From positions 9,976,001-10,040,000 of the forward strand of contig CM020509.1 in assembly GCA_009823395.1 (NCBI GenBank): DNA of 64,000 nt, in the 5' to 3' direction. This DNA is from Thamnaconus septentrionalis. Its lineage: Eukaryota > Chordata > Actinopteri > Tetraodontiformes > Monacanthidae. Numbering within the stretch: the first letter of the stretch is position 1; the number at the start of each line of letters is the position of its first letter. A program made the position numbers and the translations under genes. This document shows positions 36,609-48,989 of the stretch, one piece after another. The notes below the pieces were generated by a model. That model was not told the DNA's origin. It worked only from the letters and a program-made list of their open reading frames with translations, and did no database searches.

Positions 36609-37859
36609 ACTGGTCACGTGACCCCGTTTGGTCTGTTCCACTTTTTGGTTAACGTGTTACGATGTTGTTTATAGCCTGTCAACTGTCAATCACTACAACT
36701 TTCCTATTAAAAAGAATGACCAAATTGAATTAATCTTGTAAAACGTCCATCTGAGAAGAAGAAATAATTGCATTCAAAACTTGTTAAGACAACCCTGCCC
36801 TGCACAGTTGAAGCCCAAGTGTTCCGAAAGATCCAAAAGATGTGGACGTGCTCCGTGTAGTGCACTGCATCTTTCATTAAAACTACTTCTCTACAGGCCT
36901 GTCAGGTTATACTGAGTGGTGACGCCTGTTTTTCTTCTTCTTCTTTTTTTTCTCTTTTTTTCTTACAAGCATTTGTAAGTGACAGGCCTCGAGTGTCTAA
37001 GGTGGTTGTTAGTTCAAGCGCTGGGTGATGCGGCGTGAACATTCAATGCCTAAATAGGAATTGTTGTGTTGAGTATCAGCTCGACTGTCCGAGACAATTC
37101 GCTCTTGTAAAAGGTCCACATAAATCAGCAACCAGTTTTATTCAAGTGATGTGAAGCAAAAAGAAAGATTCAAATTACTTGATCTTGATTTCCGAACTGT
37201 TTTGCCGCTGGACGCCTAACATCTCTACATCGATTTGAAGCCACGCTTTGTTTTGCTCTTTAGCGATGTGATGGTTTCATCAATTTCATGGCAACACAGT
37301 GACAGAAGAGTCCCAGTGTCTTTGTGGACACATGACTGTGTCAAAGGGATAGTTCTACTGGAGCATAATCGAGTTGTGAAGAGAAGTGGGAGCTAGAGAT
37401 ACTATATACGTCTATATACTATATCATCTGCCCATCATCCTATATTCACCATTCACCCCGTACAGATTGAATAGTGGAGCGAATGTCTCTTCAGGTTACG
37501 ATTTCTGCTCCGACATGGTGCTAAACACATCTTTCGGCAGCAACCACGCTGGCTGAACCATGTTGTGTTTTGTTTAATTTGCGGTTGGACGGCTCTCCTG
37601 ACAAACCCTAACACATTGTTCCTTTTCCATACCCCCCATGTCTTCTTCCTTCCAAAATGCCGGTTCCTGACAAACCGCTGAACAGCTACTATAATTAGAC
37701 TGCAGTACCCCAGAGAAAGGCAGCCCCCCCATCCTCTTGAGATAGTATGATGCTCTCTTCATTTAGCTTCAGGTTAGTTGGTTCCAGGATTATCTCACTT
37801 AAAAAAAAAAAAAAGTATAAATTAGTGCGTGTTGGCATAGTTTAAACGTTCCATGTCAT

Positions 37860-38430
37860 AATCGTTTTACAGATATTTATTTTTATCTCGGACTCAAAGG
37901 GAGGAGCCTCACATGATTGGCTAGACAAAAAAAACTCTCTCTCTCAGCTTCCTGCTAAGAGTAAATCTTTGTTGAACCTTTTGCATGTCTTTGAAGGCAA
38001 CTAATACAAGCTGGGACGCTCACAAGGCGGTGTCACATGGTGGTGTCAAACCCCTAGTTGGAAGTGGGAAGTGACCTCTGAGCCGGCAAAGATACCAGGT
38101 GGTGCGCCCTTGTTTGTGATACCACAAAGAGCTACTTTTTCAGCACACAAAGTGGCAAAGGAGGGACTTTTTTCCATTCCTGGGGAGTTTATGAACAGGC
38201 AAGAGACACGTCACGTGGCTATAAAACATTCATAGAGTTGAGTTTTGAATCATGTGGGGCCTTCCTTCAAGACGCACGTTTGGGGGGGGGGGAAAACAGC
38301 TACAGCGCAATGTGGTGACGGCTGCGGCCGGCTGCTGCTGCTGAACTTGCGGATCGTGACTTCCTGGCTGGCCACGAGCAGTTAGCCGACTAACGTCAAA
38401 CCCTGGAGTGGGTGTCACGATGCAACAGTT
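37860..38430. repeat. Probable copy of a degraded dispersed repeat
   Basis: Shares CTTTGTTGAACCTT with the 53.8 kb copy, and the GGCCACGAGC...GCCGACTAACGTCAAA region with 7820-7855. Too diverged to set exact ends. Confidence 0.4.
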
Positions 38431-38606
38431 TGCCACCAGTCACGCACGCGCCTCGCGAGGAGTGGAGGTGGGTCGCCGTGGGGTGATGAAGGGTGATGAG
38501 GGCGGCGGAGGGTGGGACAAAATAACCAGCTTACATTCTTCACGGCAGGGCAGTATTTAAAAAAAAAAGAAGAAGAAACAGCAGCAGAGAGCGTCAGTTT
38601 CAAGCT

Positions 38607-38610
<4 letters not shown>

Positions 38611-38700
<90 letters not shown>
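38611..38700. repeat. (GT)n microsatellite, 90 bases
   Basis: Forty-five uninterrupted GT units directly beside the CpG-rich candidate promoter. Long alternating GT tracts can adopt Z-DNA. Confidence 0.99.
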
Positions 38701-38701
<1 letters not shown>

Positions 38702-38739
38702 ACTCATACCAGACGGTTCAGCCTTCTCCGTAGCATCTT

Positions 38740-39560
38740 CTTATCTTCTCAGATTTCTCTCGCTCTCTCTCCCTCCGGTCTCCTCGACGCGGACGAACTC
38801 CTCGGATTCCGGCTCGGCTTCGCCTCCTCCTCCCGCGGAATAACTTTGCATGTATGTCAGTGAAGCTGGCTGGCCGCCTTCCTTGGCTATCTGCTCTCCA
38901 CTCCACCGTTAGATCTCGCCTTGTGAAACGCCACGGCGACGCTACATCGCTCCCATGTTGTGCAATTCCGGTATCTTGGCACCATTCGCATTCGCATTCT
39001 CTCTCTCTCGCTCCCTCTCACTCGCTCTGTCTGTCTCCCCCTCACACACACCCCTCGTCCGTACACCTTTTTTTTTCAAATATAGAGAATCTTCCGGGGT
39101 TTCCTGGTCGAGGCGAGGCGGACTAGTAGTGGCGCTTCCCGTCGCTCAAGGCACAAACAGTCCGTGACATTTCGCTCTGCGCCCTGTTGCTGAGACTCCT
39201 GCGAATCATTTGGTGTCGCTCCCGATTCCGCCTCCCTCCACTCGGCTCGCTGTAACAGACACACTCGCGCGCGCGCGCACGCAAACAGAGGGCCGTGCGC
39301 GCGAATATAAACTTTGCTTCCCCTTTCAGCCCCCCGTGCGCGGCTCCCGTTCGCCCCCCTGTCAAACAAATTCTTCACTCCGGCGAGCGAGCCGCTGCAG
39401 CGCGAGCAGCAGCGTTCCCACGTTTACTAGCTCCACCCGGCGAAGGTGCGGCGACTTTTTTTTTTTTCCGCCGCCGACTGCGGAACTCTGGGTAATGTAG
39501 TCGCGGCGCCACATAGCCTCCTCGCTGCCTCGCCTCGCCTTGCTCTGATAATAATGAATA
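38740..39560 (-). promoter_or_regulatory. CpG-rich candidate promoter and first-exon region of atp11c
   Basis: High CpG density in an otherwise CpG-poor neighbourhood, including an (CG)n-like run near 39265. The ACTAYRNNNCCCR promoter motif occurs on the minus strand at its right edge. No TATA box is placed convincingly. Transcription leftwards would lead into the atp11c exons. A minus-strand ATG at 39206-39208 starts MIRRSLSNR, reminiscent of human ATP11C MFRRSLNR, but no acceptable donor follows it. Confidence 0.55.
39481..39501 (-). promoter_or_regulatory. ACTAYRNNNCCCR promoter motif (ZNF143/SBS type)
   Basis: The minus strand reads ACTACATTACCCAGAGTTCC, fitting the ACTAYRNNNCCCR vertebrate core-promoter motif exactly and the ZNF143 (STAF) site in part. 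Such sites cluster within about 100 bases of transcription starts. Confidence 0.65.
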
Positions 39561-39747
39561 ATACATTTTATTTGTATAAATCAGAAAACTCAAAAGACTT
39601 TACAGGGCAACCTCTGGGTTGGTAGTTTGTCATTACATCTCAAGGATCATTAAGTTAAGGTCACAATTTCCGTCCCTTCTAGATAATATTCGTAATCGTC
39701 ATGGTATACACTTTTTTTTATCATTGCTCTGCTGTTTAAATCTAATC

Positions 39748-39814
<67 letters not shown>

Positions 39815-41578
39815 CAGGAATTATTCAAGAGAGGCGATTGATGTCATGTATGATGATTATGCTTAAATATGTGGCTGCAACATGAACATGCAGCTCTGAG
39901 TGCAATATACAGCTTATTAATGTTTCATGAAAAAACAGCTGAGAATAAACACAGGGCATTAATAATATATTGAGACACTGCGCTTGATAATTGCCCATTA
40001 AAAATGCTGTTAGGAATATTCTCCAGTCAGGATCCACTTGACGTTTGAACCAAGATGATCACTTTGAGCAAAGTCTGACAGTATCGGGGTATGTATGACT
40101 TGGATGGTTACATTAGTAATGTGTATGACTTTGTGGTTTTTAAAATGTCTGGATGATGAAACATTTCCCCCAGTGAAAACAAAACATCTGATTTGTAAAC
40201 GACATAAACTAGAATATTCAGAACATGTGGTTAACTTGCCTTTCAAACTAGATATTGTATTGTATATTACTATGGGAAACAATAGCATGATGTTAGTGTT
40301 TCGAACTCTTTGACTTCTTCATATTACCGTTAATCTTGAAAAGTAACAAAGTCAACAACTAGAGTCGTGCTTATCGTGCTTTTCTTTGGCTTCCTGAAAC
40401 GTGATGTGTTAACCATACAGCCTCTCGAGCATTTCATTAACTGAGGGGTTTTCAAGCTCCTAAGTACACTGTAAACTCATAGGGCATTTGGTTTGACAAA
40501 GCTGTGGGTTGCAAAGCAAGGGGGGGCCACAAATAGAAATCACGATGACATTTCTGACTCGCAGAATCTGGTTTGCATTGTGCTGTGTCAAAGTGCGTGT
40601 GACCTTGATAGTTCTTTGCATGTGGGTCTAGTTTGCATTTCCTGTCCTTGTCAGAGCTAGAGAGGGTTTCAAATGTAGTTGCAGTAAATAAATATTCCAG
40701 CATAATCTTTGAGATCTCATTCATTCAAATGCTGACCAACCATCAACTCATGTCCTGATCCTGCAACATATGGTCAATCGTCTGTGTGTAGTCATTAAAT
40801 AACAAATTAAAACCAAATGTCGTTTTAAGAATTAGAAGCTCCCATCTGTCCTGGTGATAGATTTACCAAAAGGTTACTGGACAAGGATTTATTGTTCTAC
40901 AATTCAATTACAGGTAAAGAGGAAAATGTTTGTGTTAAATAGAACTGAAATAAACATAATTGTAATGTTTTAAAAATTGCTCTTTAATCTACAAACACCT
41001 GAAAATATCATGGCCGTGTGACGATTACCCAAATGCACTTTGTTGCAACGTTCTCACTGACTTTGGTCTCTGTCTCCACCATGTGGCGAAATCAAGAAAT
41101 TACCTATTTCATTAATTTATCCATGGTCTTCTAAATATTTGATAGTAACTGTAAATACATTTTTTATATATATCTCTAATACATAAGATTAAAGTTAAAT
41201 TTTGTAGAAAATGTTCAAGGAAAACAATGTTGGTCAAAGAGGAGGACTGGTTTGAGTACACGTTAAATGAATAACTGTATTTGAACTGTTGAAAAATATT
41301 TATCATTCAGTGTGCTTAAATCCGAACAAAAATGAATGTATCTAAATGTTTGGCAAGCATACAAAAAGGTTTATCCACAACAAACCTTGGCCTCAACACC
41401 TCTACGATTGCTGTTGGCCTTCAAACTAGTTTTAGCGTTTTAAGGTCAGCCCACATGGGGGCAGCACAGTAACATCAATGACACTGACAGAACTTGTTGC
41501 GCTCTGCACAGGGAAGTAGAAGCAGCAGGAACGGTTGAGTACAAGTTAGGCTCTCTCCCTACACAGTTGTGTCTCACA

Positions 41579-41580
<2 letters not shown>
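39561..41580. other. AT-rich intergenic sequence, nothing recognised
   Basis: Outside the GATA repeat, this stretch holds no coding exon, RNA gene or recognisable transposon. Confidence 0.6.
39748..39814. repeat. (GATA)n microsatellite
   Basis: About sixteen uninterrupted GATA units. Confidence 0.98.

Positions 41581-41610
<30 letters not shown>
41581..41610. repeat. (CA)n microsatellite
   Basis: Fifteen CA units. Confidence 0.95.
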
Positions 41611-41616
<6 letters not shown>

Positions 41617-41730
41617 GTCAGACAGACAGAGAGAGAGTAAACTCTACAAGATATATAGATTTTTGTTTTTGTTCTTAAATCACAGCTCAGACATTATGGA
41701 TGCGTTGAATATGAAGGTGCTGGAGAAAAC

Positions 41731-42078
41731 TTAAAAGTCCAATGTGTAACCAACCTTAACTTCTGAAAATTAATTTTTCAGAGAGAAAGTTTTTACCTAA
41801 AATTTGAAAATTTCTAATTTTCAAGCTTTTTTGAAGCAGTCATATTTTGCTGTCACATTCGTTCAGTAGCCCAGATATCCAGACCTCCTCAGGGGTTTGT
41901 TGTTTTACCCTGACATCACAGCTGGTACAAGACAGATGTGACATCAAGCATGATGTCAGATAACAGGGATTTCCATCCTGGTTTTCTGGTTGGAATTTGC
42001 TGAGAAATTCTTTGCCTAATGATATGGAAGTCGTCTGACTTCTGCAAGGTGGATGATTCAGCTCATCAGTCTGATTGC

Positions 42079-42117
<39 letters not shown>

Positions 42118-42228
42118 ATATTAGAATTAATGAAAAAGGCTATGGCCATAGGTATAGAGTGAAAATGTGTTTGCAATACACTTTCTCACCACTAGATGTC
42201 ATTAAATCTTACAGGCTTGGCCTTTAAA
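41731..42228. mobile_element. Non-autonomous inverted-repeat DNA element
   Basis: The left end reads TTAAAAGTCCAATGTGTAA. The right end, in reverse complement, reads TTAAAGGCCAAGCCTGTAAG and runs on into ATTTAATGACATCTAGTGG. The latter resembles a fish repeat that begins with a TTAAAGG...GTGTAAGATTTA terminus and carries a CATCTAGTGGTGAG core. A related single end occurs at 10849 (TTTAAAGGACCAGTGTGTAA). No ORF. An ATC microsatellite lies inside. Confidence 0.6.
42081..42117. repeat. (ATC)n microsatellite
   Basis: Twelve ATC units. Confidence 0.95.
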
Positions 42229-45064
42229 GGCTTGTGTTTTTTCAGTGCAGGGAAAAGTAGCACCACAACATTCTATCGAATATTCATGACCTTTGAAACT
42301 CTACATAGTTACATAAGTCAACATAGTTTTTCATGTCAGTACAGTCATTTAAAAGGCTGATTAGAAAACCCAGTTTAAAAAACACAGAACAGTGACTCAA
42401 CTAGTTTAAAATATATTTTTTTTCACTATTCTAAATTATTCTGAAATGTTAATAAGCAGAGAATCACATATTTTCTTCTGCGAGGCATTTGAACAACAAC
42501 ATCAACGCGTCAGACGCTTTCATCCAATGTTGTGTCTTTGTCGCCGTTTCCAAATGATTTTTTTTGCCTCAAATAGACTTTTTTTTCCCCCTTGGTTTCT
42601 CCCCATTGGAAATGCAGCTGGTTGCGCTTCCTTCTAAAGTTTACAGTAGCCGCTGCAGTTTTGGTGGGCATTCCTTCACTGGTTCTTCCCCTGTGTGTCT
42701 CATTCGAGGCCCTGAATGCAAACTGACAGCCCCTGTGGAGGAGTTGGTAGACTTCCCCAGCCATCTGTCTTGGAGCAGCGGGCCCCCCTACCCACCCTCG
42801 GCACCCCCTTCCCCTCCCTCTTACGCATCCCTCATTCCCACACTGGGCCTTTGTCAGCAGTTCCTGTCCCTGGACTAGGCGTGGCGTGCACAGAGGCTGG
42901 GGCGACCGTGGGTGCTTTCAGAGGCACCTGCAGATGGGACAAAGGGCCAAGGGTGCTGGGGCTGAAGACAGATTGATGCTTTGTGCGGCGGGCCTGGAGA
43001 GAGCGAGGGGCGAGAGAGAGGGAGAGAGAGAGAGCAAGAAGGAGAGAGAGAGAGAGAGGGGTTGGGGGTGTGTGGGTGGGTAGTGAGCTGAGAAGTTTTT
43101 CGGGAGAGGGTTTTTTTGGGGAGGTTGGGGTGGAGGGGGCGGGCAGTGGACAGGGTTGGATTGGAGGTGGGGGGGAGGGGGGGGGTGTCGGTGGTGTCTG
43201 TCACTCCAGTCTGTGTGAGTCCAAGCTTTGGAGGACCCCGGAGAGATTGACAGCTTTTGTGGGCCGCATCCCCGCACAATGGTTGCGCTTTAATGGGCGG
43301 TAAAGCTAGAGCGGAGAGCTTTTGGGAAGGGTTTTTTTTTTTTCTTCCCTTCCTCCCGGAGGGGAGGTGGTGGGACTTGGTGGTTGGTTACGACGGCGGT
43401 GGCGGTGCGGGGAGGCCAAGGGATGGAGATGGAGGGGGCGGCGGGGGTGGCAAAGGCTTTACTGCTTTGATTGGTGGGGACCAATTCATGGGTATTCAGC
43501 CCGGCGCTCGTTATTCACTGAATGCATCCAGTGGAGGAATGCAGCGGCATCAATTAGAATGCGTTTGCAGATAGCAACGCGGGGAAGAAAAACCTTTCTC
43601 TCCCTTTTGCTCGTGGGACAACACAGTCCCACTATAGGAGGTGTCAGGGCTACAAAGCCTTTTTTGTGGGTCTCTCTCCATTACATTACCAGCGCAATAT
43701 GTAAGGTGGGGACTCTTTTGATTTAAATTAAGTGGAAAAAACACTAAATCCTATTTTTATTCAGCAGGGATAATGGCGTTATACTCTATAAAGGTCTTTA
43801 ACTACTTATGTGTGGCTTAAAATCTTCCCCAGCTCCCCTTTTCACTCCACCTCAGTGTCTTACTCTCATTGGGGGCATTATATTTATTCAATGGTGGAGG
43901 GTCAAAGACAGACTGTTAAACAGAGTTGCTTGTAGCCTTAACTGCCGCATCACTTGTAATTGTGTATCAGTGGGTCAGCGGCTTGTTGTGTTGTCCCCCC
44001 GCAAGAAAGGAAGAGCGGATATGAATTTAAACAGTATCTTGTAGGCCATTGTCTGGAGTGGGCTCAGGCCACCACTTCAGGCTCAGAGGGCCTTTTTGAA
44101 AAAGTTTTTTTCTATAACTTTCGAGGCAGTGATATAAAAGAGGAGGAAGGAGTGGAAAACACTTTGATGGCGATCACATGTCGGGGTTGACACACCATTC
44201 TGTGTTTTTTGAATGTGGAGAGGCTGGCCGCACATGCCTTTCAAAGTAATTAGGCTGCACTTAATTGAATGCTTTTTCCGGCCGCGCACGGCAAACACGC
44301 CATTCGCCGTTTTTAAAACAATTAAAACAGCTTTATTTTCAATCAGCAGTGTCCCTCGGTGTGTTTTGTGCATCTTCTTTAAAACCTAGTCAGCCATTCA
44401 CTCAGTGTGTGAGAAATTTAGAAAACAGACTTGATAAAGGGGGTGCGGAGGTGTGTGTGTGTGAGTTGGGGGTTCTGCATTGACTGACTTGAGCAAACTG
44501 AGTTTTAACTCTCCATCCATGCACTCAGCATCCATTTTGTCTCCAATTTCCCTGCTTTTAACACAAGATTATACAGATGTCACGCGCGCCGAAATTGAAT
44601 CGGAAATGTTTGTTCCCCTTAGGTTTAATGAGAACTAACTGGCAGGAACCTCTCGCGGAAAGGTGTGGATTTCAATGTGAGCAATTATGCTTCATTTGAA
44701 GCCAAATGAGACAAATTTGCATCCCCTGAAAAGGGAAACCAGAGTTAAACTGTATGAAAAGTGCAGCAAATTGGGGCAAACATCGCGACGTGCAGAAATG
44801 CATCTCCGCCGTAATTGTGTAATCGCAGAAGAGGCCTAAATGCACGGCCCAATTAAACTGGCTTCTTCTGCGCGGCGAAGAATTGGCAGGTTATTATGCG
44901 CTGGGGGGGGGGAGAGTGTCGGCACATTCATGCCGCTGCTGCCTCCCTCGCGGGTGGGGACGTCGGGTGGGATCATTCTGCGGCAAAAAATGAAATATCT
45001 GATCAAATGTGGGCAGATGTCTTCATACATGTGGCACAGCTGTGAACTGGATTGGAAGAGGCAA
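42229..45064. other. Intergenic block with CNE-like islands and GA/GGGT low complexity
   Basis: GA-rich at 43005-43060 and G-rich at 43065-43200 and 43360-43455. Between these are unique-looking segments (44225-44345, 44590-44880) with homeobox and POU octamer motifs. No exon was recognised. Confidence 0.5.
44590..44880. promoter_or_regulatory. Candidate conserved noncoding element with octamer
   Basis: About 290 bases of non-repetitive sequence with a perfect POU octamer ATTTGCAT (44715-44722), GCAATTATGC, CGTAATTGTG and CCAATTAAAC. Conservation itself cannot be tested from the window alone. Confidence 0.35.
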
Positions 45065-45154
45065 GATGGATGGATGGATGGGTGGATGGGTGGATGGGTG
45101 GATGGGTGGATGGATGGGTGGATGGATGGATGGATGGATGGATGGATGGATGGA
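45065..45154. repeat. (TGGA)n/(TGGG)n tetranucleotide array
   Basis: About 22 units of TGGA with interspersed TGGG variants. Confidence 0.97.
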
Positions 45155-45475
45155 AGGACGGCCTCCTCCAAGAGATAGAACTTCCTGCCCCGAGTGCCGA
45201 GGGGGGCCACGGGAGGAAGAGGGTGAGAGAGGGGGAAGGTTAGGCTCTCAGTGGGGGGAGAACATTTCCCTCAAACACCAGTTGATGGGTTTCCTCGCAC
45301 AAAAGCCGGAGTGACGCAGTCTGCAGCGCCGCAGAACAGCCTGGTCTCTGTCTGGATTAGGCCCTGCCGCACACAAAAGGGGAGCTCAAGTAAACGGTCC
45401 ATGAATGTTGATTAATTGATGCAATTTTTTGCAGTGTGCCATGGAGATTTAGAGGGTAGAGGTGCACCAGGGAGG

Positions 45476-45540
<65 letters not shown>
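45476..45540. repeat. (GT)n microsatellite
   Basis: About 32 uninterrupted GT units. Confidence 0.98.
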
Positions 45541-45545
<5 letters not shown>

Positions 45546-48500
45546 AGGAGTAGGGGGGAGGGGAGAAGGGGGCTCGCAAAGCGAGACGAGAAATGCGTAG
45601 GGTGGGAAGGGGGCGGAGGGGTCGTGGGTGGGTGGGGGTGTGGGGTGGTGGCATTTATCAGAAATGCAAATGCCACACTGGCCGCCACCGGCCAAAACCG
45701 ACGCATGTTTGATTGATAACCTCTCGGCAAAGATTCCTCAATCTTCCAGACTCCAATAAAGCCACGACAGCTTGCAAGTAAAAACTCCGAAAAAAGAAGT
45801 TCTAAGAGCTCCTTTTTTTTAAAGTGGGGCAAGCTGTGAGTATCTTTTTTTTGGTGGTGGTTCTGGTGGTGGGAGGTGGGCGGGGGTTCCGCTCGTGCTC
45901 CGACTCCCAATGGCGCTGTCAGATGTGCCCAGCTGGCACGGCGAGCAGTTCAGGTGGCAGAGGCAACGCAGTGGTTCCCACGATGAGGGTTTTAGGGGGT
46001 ACAGGTGTGCCGGGAGAATGAGGGTGGCCCGGGGTGAGGAGGGGCCGAGCACTGGCCCATAGCCCACCTCAATGGAGGGATCCCAGGGGCCAACTCAATA
46101 GCCCGGGTTCCACTTGATGGAGAGAGAAAGGAACGTTTCAGCGGCTGCTCAGCAGGAAAGATCTGGTTGTGGGAGACCTCTTTCAGGACTCACTGTTTGT
46201 CTGGAGGCTGTCACAGCAGATGAGTACTCAGCAAACAGCGTGAACAAGGATTTGAACCAGAAAACCAACAGAGCCTTGACAATATTGTGATTGGGCCTTG
46301 TCTCCTTAGAGGGGGCTGAAAGCCGAATCGAGAGCGGTAACAAGTGCACATTCACAAGCGGGACAGGGACGTCTTTGGGTTGTGTTTTATGGTTTCGGAG
46401 GCTTGTATGTGGCGGATAAAGCAAAATCATGTTAATCTCCCCTTTCTCCCATCTGAAGGCAGAATGGGAGACGAGCCCGAGGCACTTTAATGGCGCAACT
46501 AGAGTGTTACAAAGTCATTGTTGGGTCTTGTTAAGTCAAACGTGAATGAGACCTCCGCCGCCTGCTCATTGAAGACAGGGGGGGAAAAGTTTGAGAGAAG
46601 CCTCCGCTCTCAGTTTATCTGTTGTTTTCAGGTATTAGTGCCTTCTTTTCATTCAAGAGCTGATTTTAAGGCTTCATCGGCTTCCAGTGATGTTATTAAG
46701 GACCTTCTGAGAGTGTAAAGTTACCAACAACTCTGCTGAATACTTCTGTTTCAGTCCCTGGATTATCTTTTTAGCTTACGATGCACACACGCACGCACGT
46801 TATTTACATAGGAGGCTCTTACAGTTGGCCAAGCGATGTCCATTCACTTATTGTGACTCACACAAGGCCAGAAATACACATTCGTTTGCCACCTGGTTTC
46901 TGCTCAGAAAGAGGATTAGAAGGGAAGCCACAGCATTCCAGCGAAGAGCAACAGGGTCGAGGGAAATCTCTTAGTCACATCTCACAACTCGGCCGTGACT
47001 GCTTTTTTATGCGCAACACAATCGCCCCGACGTTGGTCTTATTTTACTGTTCTCGTCGTAAAAATTCGTGCCACTTTGGTTTAAAGCAGCGTCAACAGGT
47101 ACGACAACATGGAGCTGTCAGGCCCGGACGCGGGCATAATGAGCGGTGGGAATCAGTGAAATCAGATTACACATAAAGCAAACTGATTATATGCCTCGGT
47201 TTTGTTTCCCGTCTGACTTTGTATACGTTTATCAAGCTATTTATCCGTCCGATGGCGAGCGAGAGGCACATACAAAGAGCGATGTTGTCCTTCTGGAGGA
47301 GTTGGACCAACTTTGAAGGTTTGTGAAGAGAAAGGTTTGTGATGGAATGGGCCGGGAAGGACTGTGACTTCTCCATTGAGAGCGGAGGGGCACGCTGGAT
47401 TAGCTTGATTTGCCTGTGAATGGGCCTGTTCCATTATTCTTGTTAGGGAGCTGTCACATCAAATTGAGAAAGTGAAAACCTCCTTTTATCAACCTTTTCC
47501 AAGTGAAACTGAACAGGCAATCAATAACTGAGTTCAGGCCCTGGGGAAAGTCAAGCAGAATGATATGGGGCTGGTTAAAAGAAGGGGGGGTATTTGTCAA
47601 ATTGCTAATGGAAAAAGAGGCGATAACTGGTGTAATTCTGGCTCCAGATGGTGTTGAATATGACAGAAAACACCCCCAAAAAGAGGAAAGCAAGAAGTAT
47701 TTAAGAATTTTTTTTTCTTTTCTTTTTTTTAAAGCCTTTTTGAGGAGCAGCAGCATAAATATCAAACTTCGAAAAATAATACTGCTGAGACAGACTATAG
47801 CACAATGAATGCAAATACAAAAATTAGCTGAATCTAATAAAATGGATTTCAGGGATTTTAACATTATTTTTTTTAATGACAGGAAATTAAAAAAAATAAA
47901 ATAAAAGGCCACTCGCTAAACACTAACGCAAATGTTTAAAACTTTTAAATCTTTTTTCTTTTCTCTTCTTTTTTTTTTTTAAAAAAAAGGTCAATTGATT
48001 CGACTATGGATGAAGTTGCTGTGTGTATTTCATTTTTCTTCATAATAACTTGCATTATGGCCGTGATAATTTTTACTCCAGCGCAACCCGGCCTCTATTA
48101 CAAACCCAAACAAACCCAGAGTGGCTCGCTCCTTTTTTTTATTATACGAACGACACCATATTGTTTTGCAGTTTCATTATATTGACCTTATTGTGCCATT
48201 GTGCCTGTTCTGACACCACGATAAAGCCTGAATACAGGGGGAATTATGCTCTGTATAAATAGATCCCATAGTCAAGGATCGCTTCAATTATCCCTCTACA
48301 CATTGACAACATGGAGAGAATAAAAACTAAAGCCGCAGTCCAAGCTGGTCTCAAGGCGCTCTTCAAACATTGTTCTGGCTATTGTCGGAGGGGCAGAGGA
48401 ACATCGCCAGCATCAATGGCAACAGAGAAAAGGAATACATTCATCTGATACATTAACCTCTTTTAGACAATCGTAGCATTAGGTGGGAGATAAAGAGAAG

Positions 48501-48938
48501 CAAATAAAATCGTAGTTATGGCTGCTTTTAAATGTATTATTTAAATACCTGCTGGAATCGCCCTCTTAGTTAATCATTCCTCTTTGATCAGTGCGACTCA
48601 TTTCCTGTTCTTAATACCCTTTTAAGTGTGTTTACAGCCATTTCCCATCAGATCGGATTGCACACATTACTTGGGAAAATCAAGTCCGGCACATTTGAGC
48701 CATTAATCAACAAATTTTTTCTCCCCCATATTGCTGCACTCAATTTTTTACGCTGGGTGGAGAAAATGAATTGGATCATTTGGCCTCATCAATCAATTTG
48801 GTAATTGACGCCTTAATCGTTATACACTTAATTGAGCACCTTGATTGTTGCCTGTCATTGGTCAAATTAACCCAATACATTGCCCCCTCCCGCAACCAGC
48901 ATGCACCACTTTAAAGCGTAAGAAATTTTGGCAAAAAG
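45541..48938. other. Intergenic sequence with CNE-like end segment
   Basis: G-rich to about 46.1 kb, then mixed unique sequence. AT-rich with poly-T runs at 47.7-48.0 kb. The part at 48655-48890 is dense in homeobox-type sites. No exon was recognised. Confidence 0.5.
48655..48890. promoter_or_regulatory. Candidate conserved noncoding element, TAATT-rich
   Basis: Includes CCATTAATCAAC, GGTAATTGAC, CCTTAATCG, ACTTAATTGAGC, TTGATTGTTGCC and GTCATTGGTCAAATTAACCC within 235 bases. Homeobox-, SOX- and CCAAT-like motifs are packed without repeats, the usual look of a developmental enhancer. Inferred from motif density only. Confidence 0.4.
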
Positions 48939-48943
48939 CACAC

Positions 48944-48988
<45 letters not shown>
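48939..48988. repeat. (CA)n microsatellite
   Basis: About 24 CA units with one CG interruption. Confidence 0.96.

Positions 48989-48989
<1 letters not shown>

Larger units (their letters stand above)
24264..38699 (-). other. Probable first intron of atp11c
   Basis: No convincing protein-coding exon in 14 kb. Contains transposon copies at 30.9-31.5 and 36.3-36.6 kb. Unique-looking stretches rich in TAAT-type sites (30.69-30.83, 32.22-32.54 kb) resemble conserved noncoding elements. The intron call depends on the promoter being at about 39.4 kb. Confidence 0.5.

Noticed and set aside
38610..38863. Long Cys-Val repeat frames
   Set aside because: They translate the GT microsatellite; no start context or domain.
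39123..39365. MIRRSLSNR as the true ATP11C start
   Set aside because: It resembles human MFRRSLNR, but no GT or acceptable GC donor follows in the right phase and the frame runs to a stop. Kept only as a note.
45357..45910. Thr-His-rich frames on the minus strand
   Set aside because: They translate the CA/GT microsatellite and flanking C-rich DNA.
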